This document shows, one piece after another, positions 1 to 8,810 of a stretch of 64,000 nucleotides of DNA. The stretch is from Sediminibacterium sp. (GTDB taxonomy: Bacteria; Bacteroidota; Bacteroidia; Chitinophagales; Chitinophagaceae), in assembly GCF_019264485.1 (NCBI RefSeq), contig NZ_JAHVAA010000013.1, positions 78,149 to 142,148 of the forward strand, given 5' to 3'. Made by a program: the position numbers and the translations under genes. Every line of letters begins with the position of its first letter. The stretch's first letter is position 1. Below the pieces are notes generated by a model. That model searched no databases and was not told where the DNA came from. It was given only the letters and a program-made list of their open reading frames with translations.

Positions 1-465
1 CCATTTAATTACATCAGCAGCTTCTTGCAAAGGCTTAACACTGTAATCTTTTTTAATAGTAAACAAACGGATATTTTTATAACTGGCTTTTGGCATCTCC
101 TCATTGGCATTGCTGGTGTTCATCATTAAAAAGCCCATATTGCTTTGCCCGCTGCAAAGCCATACTTCACCAATCAAAATATTTTTAAGTACAATTTCAT
201 TGTTGCCTTTTAATTTCATTTCATATGGGCCACCTTCTTTCATGGCTGGTAACAACAAACTCCATGTAGTGTCTTTTACCACAGCTTTATATTGTTTGCC
301 CATAAAGCTGATGGTTATTTTTTCAGCTTTACTGCACCAGCCCCAAATTTTTACGGAAACATTTCTTTGCAGTACCATGTTGCTGCTAACTAATGATGGC
401 AGTTTAATCGTTGCACTTGCAGAAAATATGAAAGTGATGAAGAAAAAAGACAAAATATATTTCAT
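1..465 (-). CDS. Sialate O-acetylesterase-like carbohydrate esterase (5' part; gene runs off the left edge)
   Basis: The first 155 codons of a leftward gene are present; the rest lies outside the window. The protein opens with a hydrophobic signal peptide (MKYILSFFFITFIFSASA) and continues into a beta-sandwich-like segment. It then reaches the hallmark GEVWLCSGQSNM, the block I of sialate/carbohydrate O-acetylesterases of the SGNH superfamily, in which the Ser is the nucleophile. Such enzymes remove acetyl groups from sugars and act in the periplasm or outside the cell. The gene is the last visible member of the alginate operon, 19 bases after the SusC/SusD scar, so an acetylated uronan substrate is plausible. 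That substrate is inferred from context. The family call is firm; the catalytic Asp/His lie outside the window. Confidence 0.8.
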   Translation of the reverse strand, partial: MKYILSFFFITFIFSASATIKLPSLVSSNMVLQRNVSVKIWGWCSKAEKITISFMGKQYKAVVKDTTWSLLLPAMKEGGPYEMKLKGNNEIVLKNILIGEVWLCSGQSNMGFLMMNTSNANEEMPKASYKNIRLFTIKKDYSVKPLQEAADVIKW

Positions 466-484
466 TATCGTTCTTTTTTTTCTT

Positions 485-709
485 TTAATATCCCTGGTTC
501 TGTGTCATTATTTCACTACTCAAGTCTATTTCGTAGTTGCGGTGATTATTTAGGTTCCTTTTTACAGTAACAGTTGCCCCTTGCAACGGTTTGCCATCTT
601 CCGCCGAAACAACGATACCGGTTAAGGTAGTTTGTGCAACTACTGAACCCGCAAAAAAGCAACCGGCTACCAGTATTATACACAAGATTAGAAAAGCAAT
701 CTTTCTCAT
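485..709 (-). pseudogene. In-frame SusC-SusD deletion scar (74 codons)
   Basis: This short open frame starts like a SusC-family TonB-dependent receptor: a signal peptide (MRKIAFLILCIILVAGCFFAG) followed by TLTGIVVSAEDGKPLQGATV, the beginning of the carboxypeptidase-regulatory-like domain. After about residue 50 no plug or barrel follows. The frame instead ends in EIDLSSEIMTQNQGY and a stop, which looks like the C-terminus of SusD-family lipoproteins (typically ...EIDLNP.ITQNPGY). The simplest reading is one deletion that removed most of susC and susD and joined their ends in frame. It sits 26 bases after the PL17 gene and 19 bases before the esterase gene, where a susCD pair would be expected. 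A secreted 74-residue peptide might still be made, but no receptor function can remain. Confidence 0.65.
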
Positions 710-735
710 ATTCTTAGTTTTTGGGTTTAAAAAAA

Positions 736-2943
736 TTATTTAGTTTTATTTAAAAAATAGGGTCCAGCCCATGAAAATATTTTTCCAGAAATCTCCAGTG
801 AATGTTTTATATCAGCATTATCGTTGTTAACAATAAAAATTTTCCATTCGGTTCCGTTAGTGAAAATTATTTTCACCACTGAATACTTGTCATTATCTAA
901 TTCTGTAGCAATTTCTTTTATGGATGATTGGGAACCTGATGAAGATTCACTAACCGGGTTAAAATTTCCATGCGGCTCAATAACCGATACAAACAATTGA
1001 TTCCTGCCTTTTTTACGGATAATGTATCCTGTTTCCCTTCTTAAATTAAAATTGGGATCTGAGGCACCAACCCTTGCTAAGTAAAATGCAGTTTGTTCGT
1101 CTGCATTGCTACAGATAGAATAATACGAATTACCGTTTAAAAAAGTTAAGGTTCCTAAAGAGGTGTTTGTTTTACCGGTAGCTTCTTTCCAGATGTGCTG
1201 GTAGCCATTTTTGCTGCCAAGCGGTTGTTGAGTTTCTGTAAAAGCATCGTATTTAAAAGAAGTGGCTATTAATTGGCCATTGTACCAGAAAGGCAGGTCG
1301 TACTGATGTTCCTCTGCAGAGGCGACTTTAAAAATGTCTATGCAGATTGGCTTGTTTGATTTTTCATCACTCACCATAAATAAAGTACGTTGCAAAACAA
1401 CACCTTTGTAGGCATTACTGTCTTTTGCAGATACTACCTGTATCTTATCATTCAGGCTGCTGAAATATTTTGAGGAATGATAAGAAGAAGCTATGTTCTC
1501 TTTACCATCAAATTGCGATTTTTCATCCACCACCATTGTATTATGTGCGATGGTCTGCATTGCAAAACTTTTATTCTCCGGTAAATACCTGCCGCCATCT
1601 TTCTGTTCTACATTTAAAAACCTTGCAGCGCCATAGTCCTGTAAAATTTCATTACCATTATCATAGAGCAGCATGTTCAATTCATCGTAGTGGCCATGTG
1701 TTAAACCATGTGAAGCATACTTAACAACCAATGTTGCAAGACTTTTAGTATTGTTGCTTCTTAAAATACTGATACCCCCTTGCTTTCCATCTGCTCCATC
1801 TGTATATTCAACAGAGGCGTAAGGGAATTCGGGTAAGCTCCCCTTAAAATTGCTTATCGCATCTGCTACTTTCATTCCACAACTATTGAGCAGTACTTTT
1901 TTCTGTTTTGCAGCAATATTCAGTAATGCCTCGTCTTGTCCATATTCTTTAAATGCAATATTGATTGCAAAAACCATTTCGCTGCTGATATAAGTTTTAT
2001 CTTTAATTGCATCGTTAAGGGAAAAGAATGCTCCATTGGTATTTGTTTGCTGCAAAGCTGCGTACAACGCTTTCTTTAATATTTGATTTCTATGTTCAAA
2101 TATTTTTAATTGAGGCCGGTTGTTTTGTAATGCCTCAGCAAATAAATAAAATGGCAGTAATGCATACCTTGCATAATAAGGCCCTTCGGTATAATAACCA
2201 TCTGGAGAAAATAAATTATCTAATTGAGCAATAAAACCACTCTGGCCATCTTTGTTTGTTCCATATAAAGCCTGTTGTACCATTGTGTCATCACCAATTA
2301 CCAAACCTGTCATTCCAACTGCTGCACAGGCCCACACAGCATGATTATGAATTAAATTGAACCAGTCTTTTAAATCAATGGTTAAGAATTTGCATAGCGG
2401 CCGAAAAGCACCATCTTCAATTTTTTTTCTTTGCACTGCATTTGCATAATTATAAATGCAGTCATAAGCCATTGCCGAATAGACTAACCAATTAGCATCG
2501 TTCAATGCTTGGTGAAATAACCTGCCCGGTGAACTGCCTTTTGCTTGCGGATGGTTTTTTAATATAGGTATCAGTTCTGCATATTTCAGTAACATTCCAG
2601 TAATAAAGTCAGCATATTTTATTTCTCCGGTTATGGTATAAACCAATCCAGCATTATACATAGCTGTGTAATTATTCTTATGCCTGTCGTGTGTATAGCC
2701 TCCTGCAGGATCTTTAGGAAAAGGCACATCCATTTTTTCATCAATGGCCTTGTCAGCAATTTTCTTTGCTTCGTCAAAAGATTTTTTTAATAAAAGCGAT
2801 TGCTTAACATTTTTTTTAATTAGTATCCCATCTGCATTAGTAATCAATAATGATGGGTGCTGATTACCTTGTGCAATTAATTGTGATGGTGAAACCAACA
2901 TCAGCAGAAATAAAAAAAAGTTAGTAAGCAATCGTTTTAACAT
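736..2943 (-). CDS. PL17 oligoalginate lyase (exo-acting)
   Basis: This 735-residue protein has a signal peptide (about residues 1-24). It matches the polysaccharide lyase 17/heparinase II-III-like fold: an alpha/alpha-toroid in the first half and a beta-sandwich in the second. Asn200-His201 in LIHNHAVWACAAVG, Tyr257 in EGPYYARY and His416 in THGHYDELNMLL fall at the positions of the catalytic Asn, His, Tyr and His known from Alg17C-type oligoalginate lyases. The expected reaction is release of unsaturated uronate monosaccharide from alginate oligomers, which opens spontaneously to DEH. The gene follows the SDR gene by 8 bases and, with the PL6 gene, gives a two-step depolymerisation. Length is normal for the family. 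Substrate specificity is inferred from family and neighbours. Confidence 0.88.
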   Translation of the reverse strand: MLKRLLTNFFLFLLMLVSPSQLIAQGNQHPSLLITNADGILIKKNVKQSLLLKKSFDEAKKIADKAIDEKMDVPFPKDPAGGYTHDRHKNNYTAMYNAGLVYTITGEIKYADFITGMLLKYAELIPILKNHPQAKGSSPGRLFHQALNDANWLVYSAMAYDCIYNYANAVQRKKIEDGAFRPLCKFLTIDLKDWFNLIHNHAVWACAAVGMTGLVIGDDTMVQQALYGTNKDGQSGFIAQLDNLFSPDGYYTEGPYYARYALLPFYLFAEALQNNRPQLKIFEHRNQILKKALYAALQQTNTNGAFFSLNDAIKDKTYISSEMVFAINIAFKEYGQDEALLNIAAKQKKVLLNSCGMKVADAISNFKGSLPEFPYASVEYTDGADGKQGGISILRSNNTKSLATLVVKYASHGLTHGHYDELNMLLYDNGNEILQDYGAARFLNVEQKDGGRYLPENKSFAMQTIAHNTMVVDEKSQFDGKENIASSYHSSKYFSSLNDKIQVVSAKDSNAYKGVVLQRTLFMVSDEKSNKPICIDIFKVASAEEHQYDLPFWYNGQLIATSFKYDAFTETQQPLGSKNGYQHIWKEATGKTNTSLGTLTFLNGNSYYSICSNADEQTAFYLARVGASDPNFNLRRETGYIIRKKGRNQLFVSVIEPHGNFNPVSESSSGSQSSIKEIATELDNDKYSVVKIIFTNGTEWKIFIVNNDNADIKHSLEISGKIFSWAGPYFLNKTK

Positions 2944-2951
2944 AAAATAGT

Positions 2952-3707
2952 TTATACAAAATAAGTACCGCCGTTTATATCAATTGAAGTTCCTGTTATA
3001 AATGAAGAACTATCAGATGCCAAATACAAAACCAAATCAGCTACTTCAGTTGCCTCGCCTTCCCTGCGTAAAGGTGTTGCTGCTGCCACATTTGTTCTTA
3101 CTTCTGGCTTGGTAAATGTGTTGTGAAATGTAGTATTAATCATACCCGGAGAAACTGCATTTACACGGATGCCTTTAGGACCCAATTCCTTTGCAAGGCC
3201 CCTGGTAAATGTTAATACACCGCCTTTTGCAGTAGAATATGCCAGTGCTCCCGGCCCGCCGCCATCCCTTGCAGCCTGTGAAGTAAAGTTTACTATCGAA
3301 CTTCCCTTAGGCATATATTGCAATACTTCTTTTGTAACGAGGTAAACCGATTTCAAGTTTACATTCATCACCGTATCCCAGAAAGATTCGTCGAGTTCAG
3401 GCATCGTTTTTCTTCCCATTAATCCACCAGCAACATTTACCAAAATATTTATTTCGTTACCGAAAGATGCTTTGCATTGTTCTACAACTTTATTAACATC
3501 TGCGGCCTTAGTCATATCGCCTTGTGCAAGTATTGCTTTGCCACCTGCATCGGTAACCATTTTCAATGTTTCCTTTGCTAGTTCTTCACCATCAAAATAA
3601 TTAATACAAACTGCTGCACCTGCTGACGCCAGTTTAAGAGAAGTGTAACGGCCAATATCACGGCCACCACCTGTTACTAATGCTACTTTACCATTTAATG
3701 TATTCAT
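2952..3707 (-). CDS. SDR-family oxidoreductase, probable DEH reductase
   Basis: This is a 251-residue classical short-chain dehydrogenase. The N-terminal cofactor motif reads TGGGRDIG, followed by NVAGG and the active-site block YSTAKGG, with the catalytic Ser/Tyr/Lys triad in place, and a C-terminal SSFITGTSIDINGG. It lies between PL6 and PL17 with 8-9 base spacers, so co-transcription is almost certain. In alginate operons of Bacteroidota an SDR in this place reduces 4-deoxy-L-erythro-5-hexoseulose uronate (DEH) to 2-keto-3-deoxygluconate for the Entner-Doudoroff route. The enzyme class is seen directly; the DEH substrate is inferred from context. No signal peptide, so it is cytoplasmic. 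Confidence 0.8.
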   Translation of the reverse strand: MNTLNGKVALVTGGGRDIGRYTSLKLASAGAAVCINYFDGEELAKETLKMVTDAGGKAILAQGDMTKAADVNKVVEQCKASFGNEINILVNVAGGLMGRKTMPELDESFWDTVMNVNLKSVYLVTKEVLQYMPKGSSIVNFTSQAARDGGGPGALAYSTAKGGVLTFTRGLAKELGPKGIRVNAVSPGMINTTFHNTFTKPEVRTNVAAATPLRREGEATEVADLVLYLASDSSSFITGTSIDINGGTYFV

Positions 3708-3716
3708 GTTTTTTAT

Positions 3717-6062
3717 TTATAGTTTTAATTGCCCGTCCTTAAAAAATATTGCTCCCAAGTCCTTTCCGTCATTGCCATTTTTCTTTAAAGGAGAATTTGC
3801 CTTCAATCTAAAATCACCGGTACTGATATTTTCAAACAGTGGATTTAATCGTAACATCACTTTACCAATTATATTACTGTAAAATGATTCTACTTTACCT
3901 GCCTCGTAACTGTTGCAGAAGCTGATGCTGTTTTTTGTCCAGCCATAATCTTCATACTTCACTGTTCTGCCACTTCTGCCACTGTTATTAAAAATACAGT
4001 TGGTGATAGTTGAATATTGCACACCAATCAATCTTACAACGCTGCATAGCTCCACATTCCCTACCTCATTAAATGTGCAGTGGTTCATTGTAAAGTAAGG
4101 GCCGGTAGTGCTTTCATCATTACCACCACGGTAAACATCTATTGCGCCTACTAATATTTTATTGAATACACAGTTATTAAAAATGATATACTCTGCATTG
4201 TAAATACCTTTGTCTTCTTTCTCGGCGGCAATACTTATTACTTCACCGCTGATATTATTGAATAAGCAATTAGTGAATTGAATAGTATCTGCAAAACTTC
4301 CTTTGTTTACTTTCAAAGCATTCTTACGTCCATCAGTAATGTTTTCAAAATCACAACCATTAACAAAAAGATTATAATGGTCAAGCATTGCAATATTGCT
4401 GGTTCTGATAAAACTTTCAGCAACAGCATTGGCTGATAATCCATTGAAACGAAGGTGGGATAAAGAAAGATTACCGCCATTTTCGATACTAAAAAACGAA
4501 AAGCCGCCCTGCTCACCGGTAAACTGAACCAATGGCCGGGAGTTTGCAGTTGCGGTACCGGTTATTACAATTTTTTTATTTATTATAATAACCTTTGAAA
4601 GCAGGTATACACCTGAACTTAATTGTAATGTATCTCCATCATTTGCCGTTGCCGCTTTTTCGTACAAAGTATTTTCGCCCGGTTCTACCTTTACCAATTT
4701 TCCTTTTGAATTAATTTTTACAGAATGTAAATTTTTATACCAGGTTGCTCCTGTATTTTCAAGCGTTGCATATAATTTAAACTTCTGCTGATTAATTTTC
4801 CATTGGCCCCTCTCTGCAACCACTTTAATTGGAGACTTGATAAAACCTGTTGGTGGATAGCCGGATATTTTTCCTGATAATTTATTTTCCTGAAATTTAA
4901 AACCGCTTATATCATCATTAATTACAAACCTTAAATCAGTTGATTGATTTATGAAAGTATTATTACTGAATACAACATTCTCCGGCACTGCTGTTCTTTC
5001 AAAATCCTTTCCAGCGCACAATTCTACATTCCTGCATTCTAGAAATGTATTGTTTTGAATAGTTACATCTTTAACTTTATCATACCTGTTTATTGGGGAG
5101 TTGGGAACACCATTAAGGACGGTTAAAGCAGAACGGAACCTTTCACCAGCTAACTGGTAGAAGAAATTATTTTTTATTGTATGACCTGCATTGATAATTC
5201 TTACTCCACCGGTATGTATTTTATTATTCCCAATAAAATAATTTTCCTCTACGGTATTCCTGTTACCGTGCCTTAGTACCAATCCGCCTTCACATTCAAA
5301 AAAAGTATTACGCCGTAAAATATTATCACAGCTTTTTACTGATATAATTTCGACTTCGCCATTACAGCGGTCAAAATAATTTTCCTCAATAATAGTTTGT
5401 GAACTGGTTCTTGAAAAAGTAGAATTACCAATGCGGATAATTTCAGCGCCGTTTGAACCGCCCTTATCTCTTGGACCAAAATAATTATGGTCAATACTGT
5501 GATGATTATTTTGGTTGAGCGTATTGTTTAATTCAACAGTTAATGTAGTACCCAGGTTTTTTTTATTGATGATGGTATTATGGTCAAACCTGTTATTTCG
5601 TCCATATAAGATTATCCAGTTTGATTCTGAAAGCCTGTCGGCGGGGTTACAGTTATCAATTACTGAATTAGTAACCCTGCAATTATTTGCCAGGTTATTT
5701 TTATCAGTCCTGAATTGTATGATAGCATTCCTGTTATTTATGTCTTTGAATACGAAGCCATCGACAATTATAAACGATCCTGAAATTTTTAACATGGATG
5801 TTCCTGAAAAAATAACTTGCCCGGTTGTTTGTGGCAGAACCCGGATTGGTAAAGCTTCCGTGCCGGAAAATTTCAACTCAATTTGAGCATCAGTCCATAC
5901 TCTATTTGCAAAGAGGATACTGTCGCCGGGCTTTACTTCTTTTTGAATGCTGTATAAATCCTGCGGAGAGTTTACAAGAAAGGACTTTGCTAATACATTA
6001 TTTGTATATAATATAAAAGATAGTATTAAAAGTATAATTGAACTTTTTCTCAAAGCATGCAT
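3717..6062 (-). CDS. PL6 family alginate lyase (chondroitinase B-like)
   Basis: The 781-residue exported protein (signal peptide about 1-25) is rich in parallel beta-helix repeats of the type NNTFLEC and ENYF. The first half carries PL6 signatures: NGAEIIRIGNS near residue 205, Lys243 in EVEIISVKSCDN and Arg264 in LVLRHGNRN, matching the catalytic Lys and Arg known from chondroitinase B and AlyGC. The second half (about 430-781) is another beta-helix, as in two-domain PL6 enzymes. It should cleave alginate by beta-elimination and supply oligomers to the PL17 enzyme. It is the first gene of the leftward operon, divergent from the LacI-type regulator. Endo or exo action cannot be read from sequence. 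Confidence 0.88.
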   Translation of the reverse strand: MHALRKSSIILLILSFILYTNNVLAKSFLVNSPQDLYSIQKEVKPGDSILFANRVWTDAQIELKFSGTEALPIRVLPQTTGQVIFSGTSMLKISGSFIIVDGFVFKDINNRNAIIQFRTDKNNLANNCRVTNSVIDNCNPADRLSESNWIILYGRNNRFDHNTIINKKNLGTTLTVELNNTLNQNNHHSIDHNYFGPRDKGGSNGAEIIRIGNSTFSRTSSQTIIEENYFDRCNGEVEIISVKSCDNILRRNTFFECEGGLVLRHGNRNTVEENYFIGNNKIHTGGVRIINAGHTIKNNFFYQLAGERFRSALTVLNGVPNSPINRYDKVKDVTIQNNTFLECRNVELCAGKDFERTAVPENVVFSNNTFINQSTDLRFVINDDISGFKFQENKLSGKISGYPPTGFIKSPIKVVAERGQWKINQQKFKLYATLENTGATWYKNLHSVKINSKGKLVKVEPGENTLYEKAATANDGDTLQLSSGVYLLSKVIIINKKIVITGTATANSRPLVQFTGEQGGFSFFSIENGGNLSLSHLRFNGLSANAVAESFIRTSNIAMLDHYNLFVNGCDFENITDGRKNALKVNKGSFADTIQFTNCLFNNISGEVISIAAEKEDKGIYNAEYIIFNNCVFNKILVGAIDVYRGGNDESTTGPYFTMNHCTFNEVGNVELCSVVRLIGVQYSTITNCIFNNSGRSGRTVKYEDYGWTKNSISFCNSYEAGKVESFYSNIIGKVMLRLNPLFENISTGDFRLKANSPLKKNGNDGKDLGAIFFKDGQLKL

Positions 6063-6270
6063 CGTTAGAGATTTGAAATTGATTTATTTTTTTAAACCCC
6101 GAATAAACTAAGTGTCTGATTTTTTTCTAATAATTATTTATATTTCTTTGATAACATTTAAGCTTATTTAATAATTAGTAGATATTATTCAAATATATTA
6201 ACTGAAAACCTTTCCGGTAACGCTCCCGGTAATTTTTCGGTATTTCTTTATAATCTGTTACTTTTATACA
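6063..6270. promoter_or_regulatory. Divergent control region between the alginate operon and its LacI-type regulator, with a candidate operator
   Basis: This AT-rich 208-base gap must hold both divergent promoters. The one GC-rich island in it has two direct copies of CCGGTAA, at 6214-6220 and 6226-6232, 12 bases apart. A third partial TTCGGTA follows at 6236-6242. The island stands about 40 bases before the regulator start and could be its operator. LacI operators are usually palindromic, and this arrangement is tandem, so the call is weak. No perfect TAnnTTTG box is seen; TACTTTTA just before the regulator start differs at one base. Confidence 0.35.
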
Positions 6271-7284
6271 ATGGAACGATTGCTAACGATAAAAGATATT
6301 GCTATTGAACTAGGCATTTCAATATCTACTGTATCAAGAGCTTTAAGAGGACAACCTGATGTAAATGCTGAAACCCGTAAAGCAGTTGTTGATTTGGCGG
6401 AAAAATTGGATTATCAGCCTAACAAAGCGGCGCTTAGTCTGTTGAATAAACATACCAATACGATAGGGGTTTTGGTTCCTAATCTTGATTATTTTTTTGC
6501 TACTGCTATCAAAGGTATTGACGAAGCGGCATTAGAAGCCGGATATACCGTCATGGTTTGCCAGTCAAACGAGTCGTATGGAAAAGAATTAATCAACACT
6601 AAGAGGCTGCTGGAAAGCCGGGTTGATGGTTTTATTATTTCGGTCAGCAGTGATACCAAAATAGTTGACCATTTTAAAAAGATACAGGATAAAGGCATTC
6701 CAATGGTATTTTTTGACCGTGATGTTAATGAATTACAAGCTCCAAAAATATTATTGAACAACTTTGAAGGGGGCTATATAGCAACGAAACATCTTATAAA
6801 CAAAGGATATTCAAAGATTGCATTCCTGGGTGGGCCAGAAAGAATGTCCATAAGTAACCAGCGTTTTGAAGGTTATAAATCAGCCCTGAAAGAAGCTGGA
6901 ATAAAATTTAATGTAAAATTTGTGGAGCATGGAGATTTTAACCAGGAGTATGCGTATGTAAATACAAATGAATTATTAAGGGCAAAACAAAAACCCGATG
7001 CCATTTTTGCTATGAGCGACAGGTTGGCTATTGGCGCCATGCAATCAATAAAAAAACATGGGCTAAGAATTCCTGATGATATTGGTTTAATTGGTTTCAA
7101 TAATGAACCCATCACCAATTTACTTTCTCCATCAATAAGTACTATAGACCAGCCGGCATTTGAGATGGGAAAGACTGCTGCCAGGTTATTTATTGAAATG
7201 ATGAATAACGACAGCACTGCTTCATCTGATAACATTGTATTAAAGCCGAAATTGATTGTAAGGGAGTCAACGATGCGGAAATAA
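6271..7284 (+). CDS. LacI-family transcriptional regulator of the alginate operon
   Basis: The 337-residue protein begins with a LacI helix-turn-helix: TIKDIAIELGISISTVSRAL, followed by a hinge helix (QPNKAALSLLNK). The remainder is a periplasmic-binding-protein-like effector domain with the usual IGVLVPNLDYFF opening and DIGLIGFNNEP near the end. It is transcribed away from the PL6-SDR-PL17 operon and faces the first integrase, whose end is 36 bases away. It most likely represses or activates the operon in response to a sugar from alginate breakdown, perhaps DEH or KDG; that effector is inferred. No other regulator is visible on the island. Confidence 0.87.
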   Translation: MERLLTIKDIAIELGISISTVSRALRGQPDVNAETRKAVVDLAEKLDYQPNKAALSLLNKHTNTIGVLVPNLDYFFATAIKGIDEAALEAGYTVMVCQSNESYGKELINTKRLLESRVDGFIISVSSDTKIVDHFKKIQDKGIPMVFFDRDVNELQAPKILLNNFEGGYIATKHLINKGYSKIAFLGGPERMSISNQRFEGYKSALKEAGIKFNVKFVEHGDFNQEYAYVNTNELLRAKQKPDAIFAMSDRLAIGAMQSIKKHGLRIPDDIGLIGFNNEPITNLLSPSISTIDQPAFEMGKTAARLFIEMMNNDSTASSDNIVLKPKLIVRESTMRK

Positions 7285-7320
7285 TTTCATAATTATAGTT
7301 AATACTTGTAACAGGATTCT

Positions 7321-8559
7321 CTATCCAATTTTACTTTCTAAAGACTTGGTTTGAAATTTTTCTCTCAAAACCTTCATGTCATCACTCACTTTTCTATCCA
7401 ATATTTTAGCATAATGCTGAGTGGTCTTAATGCTTCTATGGCCAAGCATTTTGCTTACACTTTCTATTGATACACCATTTGTAAGCGTTACAGTTGTTGC
7501 AAATGTATGCCGTGCAATATGAAAAGTAAGCTCTTTAGTGATGCCACATACATCTGCAATTTCTTTTAGATAGCTATTCATTTTTTGATTGCTTAATACA
7601 GGCAGCAAACTTTTTTCATTAATACACTGCGGATGATTTTTGTATTTATTCAAAACTTGCTCTGCCATCGGCAGTAAAGGAATATTACTTTGCGTATCTG
7701 TTTTTTGCCTACTGGTAAAAATCCATTTTTCGCCATCAATGCCCAGGCTAATATTATTTCGGGTTAGTTGTTTTACATCTATGTAGGCTAATCCTGTATA
7801 GCAACTGAACAAGAAAATATCCCTCACCTGGTTAAGTCTTTCAATGCTAAATTCTTTTGCGCCGATGGCATCAATTTCATCCTGAGAAAGAAATGCTCTT
7901 ACTACCTCTCTGAATTTTGATTTATAATTTACAAACGGGTCTTTATCTAACCAGTTGTTTGAAATACAAATGCGGATGATTTTGCCGAAATTCTTTACAT
8001 ACTTAACGGCAGAATTGTTATTGCATTTGCGGACACTGCGTAAGTAAAACTCAAATTCAGTTATAAAAGCATGGTCTACTTTTCTAATGTCAATATCAGA
8101 GATGCCAAATTTCCATTGCAGAAAATCAGTGGTATGTTTTAGTGCTGTGGTATATCGGCACAAGGTGCCTTTTGAAAACTCTTCACCTAACAGAGCTTTG
8201 ATTCTATTGTTATGGTCTTGAAAAATTGGTACCAGCATCCGGGGCTTTTCAGCTTTGCCAGTGAACTTATTTTTGATGGCTTCAGCAGTTACAATTTCTT
8301 CTGTATCCATCAGTCGCCGGTGAGCTTCATATACTTTTCCCTGGAGAGTGTCTAAATAACTATTCAAAGCTTTTACATCTTCTTTAGTACCGCTTGCTCT
8401 GCCGGCACTGGCATTCCATTTTTCCGGAAGCCATTCCCGGCCAGTGGAAACTTCAGCTCTCTGACCATGGGTTGTTATTCTTAGGTAAATAGGAATCATG
8501 CCTGAAGTGTAGGCTTTAGGCTTCTTTAAATAGAAAAGTAAACTGATACTGTTTTGCAT
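7321..8559 (-). CDS. Tyrosine recombinase (integrase) lacking the first catalytic arginine
   Basis: This 412-residue site-specific recombinase has an N-terminal arm-binding segment (about 1-95), a SAM-like core-binding domain (about 110-210) and a C-terminal catalytic domain. His347 and Arg350 in FHIARHTFA, His374 in LGHRS and Tyr383 in QHYAKI form the expected active site. The first arginine of the family, normally in CTGLRYSD, is replaced: the protein reads CYTGLAYIDV with Ala258. The same change occurs in integrases of Bacteroides conjugative transposons of the IntDOT type, which remain active. It ends 36 bases after the convergent LacI gene, so the alginate cluster may be cargo of its element. 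No excisionase or conjugation genes are visible. Confidence 0.9.
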   Translation of the reverse strand: MQNSISLLFYLKKPKAYTSGMIPIYLRITTHGQRAEVSTGREWLPEKWNASAGRASGTKEDVKALNSYLDTLQGKVYEAHRRLMDTEEIVTAEAIKNKFTGKAEKPRMLVPIFQDHNNRIKALLGEEFSKGTLCRYTTALKHTTDFLQWKFGISDIDIRKVDHAFITEFEFYLRSVRKCNNNSAVKYVKNFGKIIRICISNNWLDKDPFVNYKSKFREVVRAFLSQDEIDAIGAKEFSIERLNQVRDIFLFSCYTGLAYIDVKQLTRNNISLGIDGEKWIFTSRQKTDTQSNIPLLPMAEQVLNKYKNHPQCINEKSLLPVLSNQKMNSYLKEIADVCGITKELTFHIARHTFATTVTLTNGVSIESVSKMLGHRSIKTTQHYAKILDRKVSDDMKVLREKFQTKSLESKIG

Positions 8560-8664
8560 GGTGTGGTGACCTTTAAAAAGTTGACAAAATTAGACTTGCC
8601 ACCATCAGCAAACAAGATGTTCAAATTATGAACACCTTACCAGTAAAGCATTTGAGTAAAAGCT

Positions 8665-8697
8665 GGTGAGTAAATTTTTGAAAAAAGTTTACTCACC
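8665..8697. repeat. Inverted repeat upstream of the first integrase
   Basis: GGTGAGTAAA at 8665-8674 is matched by its exact complement TTTACTCACC at 8688-8697, with a 13-base loop. A further ACTCACCAG follows at 8703-8711. It lies about 105 bases upstream of the integrase start and could be a protein-binding site for the integrase, an excisionase or a regulator. The pairing is seen directly; the role is a guess. Confidence 0.6.
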
Positions 8698-8754
8698 GAA
8701 TAACTCACCAGAGTTTTGATTTCTAGTGAATATTTTGGCATAGTGCCAAAACTA

Positions 8755-8788
8755 AAAAGCCTGCAAAATCAACGATTTGCAGGCTTTT
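8755..8788 (-). terminator. Rho-independent-type terminator, probably of a displaced tRNA gene
   Basis: A 13-bp perfect stem pairs 8755-8767 (AAAAGCCTGCAAA) with 8776-8788 across an 8-base loop and has A/T runs on both sides. On the minus strand it lies about 25 bases after a tRNA-3'-end-like segment. That is the normal position of a tRNA terminator, and it points to former chromosomal flank. Confidence 0.6.
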
Positions 8789-8810
8789 GGTGAGAATTGA
8801 TATTCTAAAA

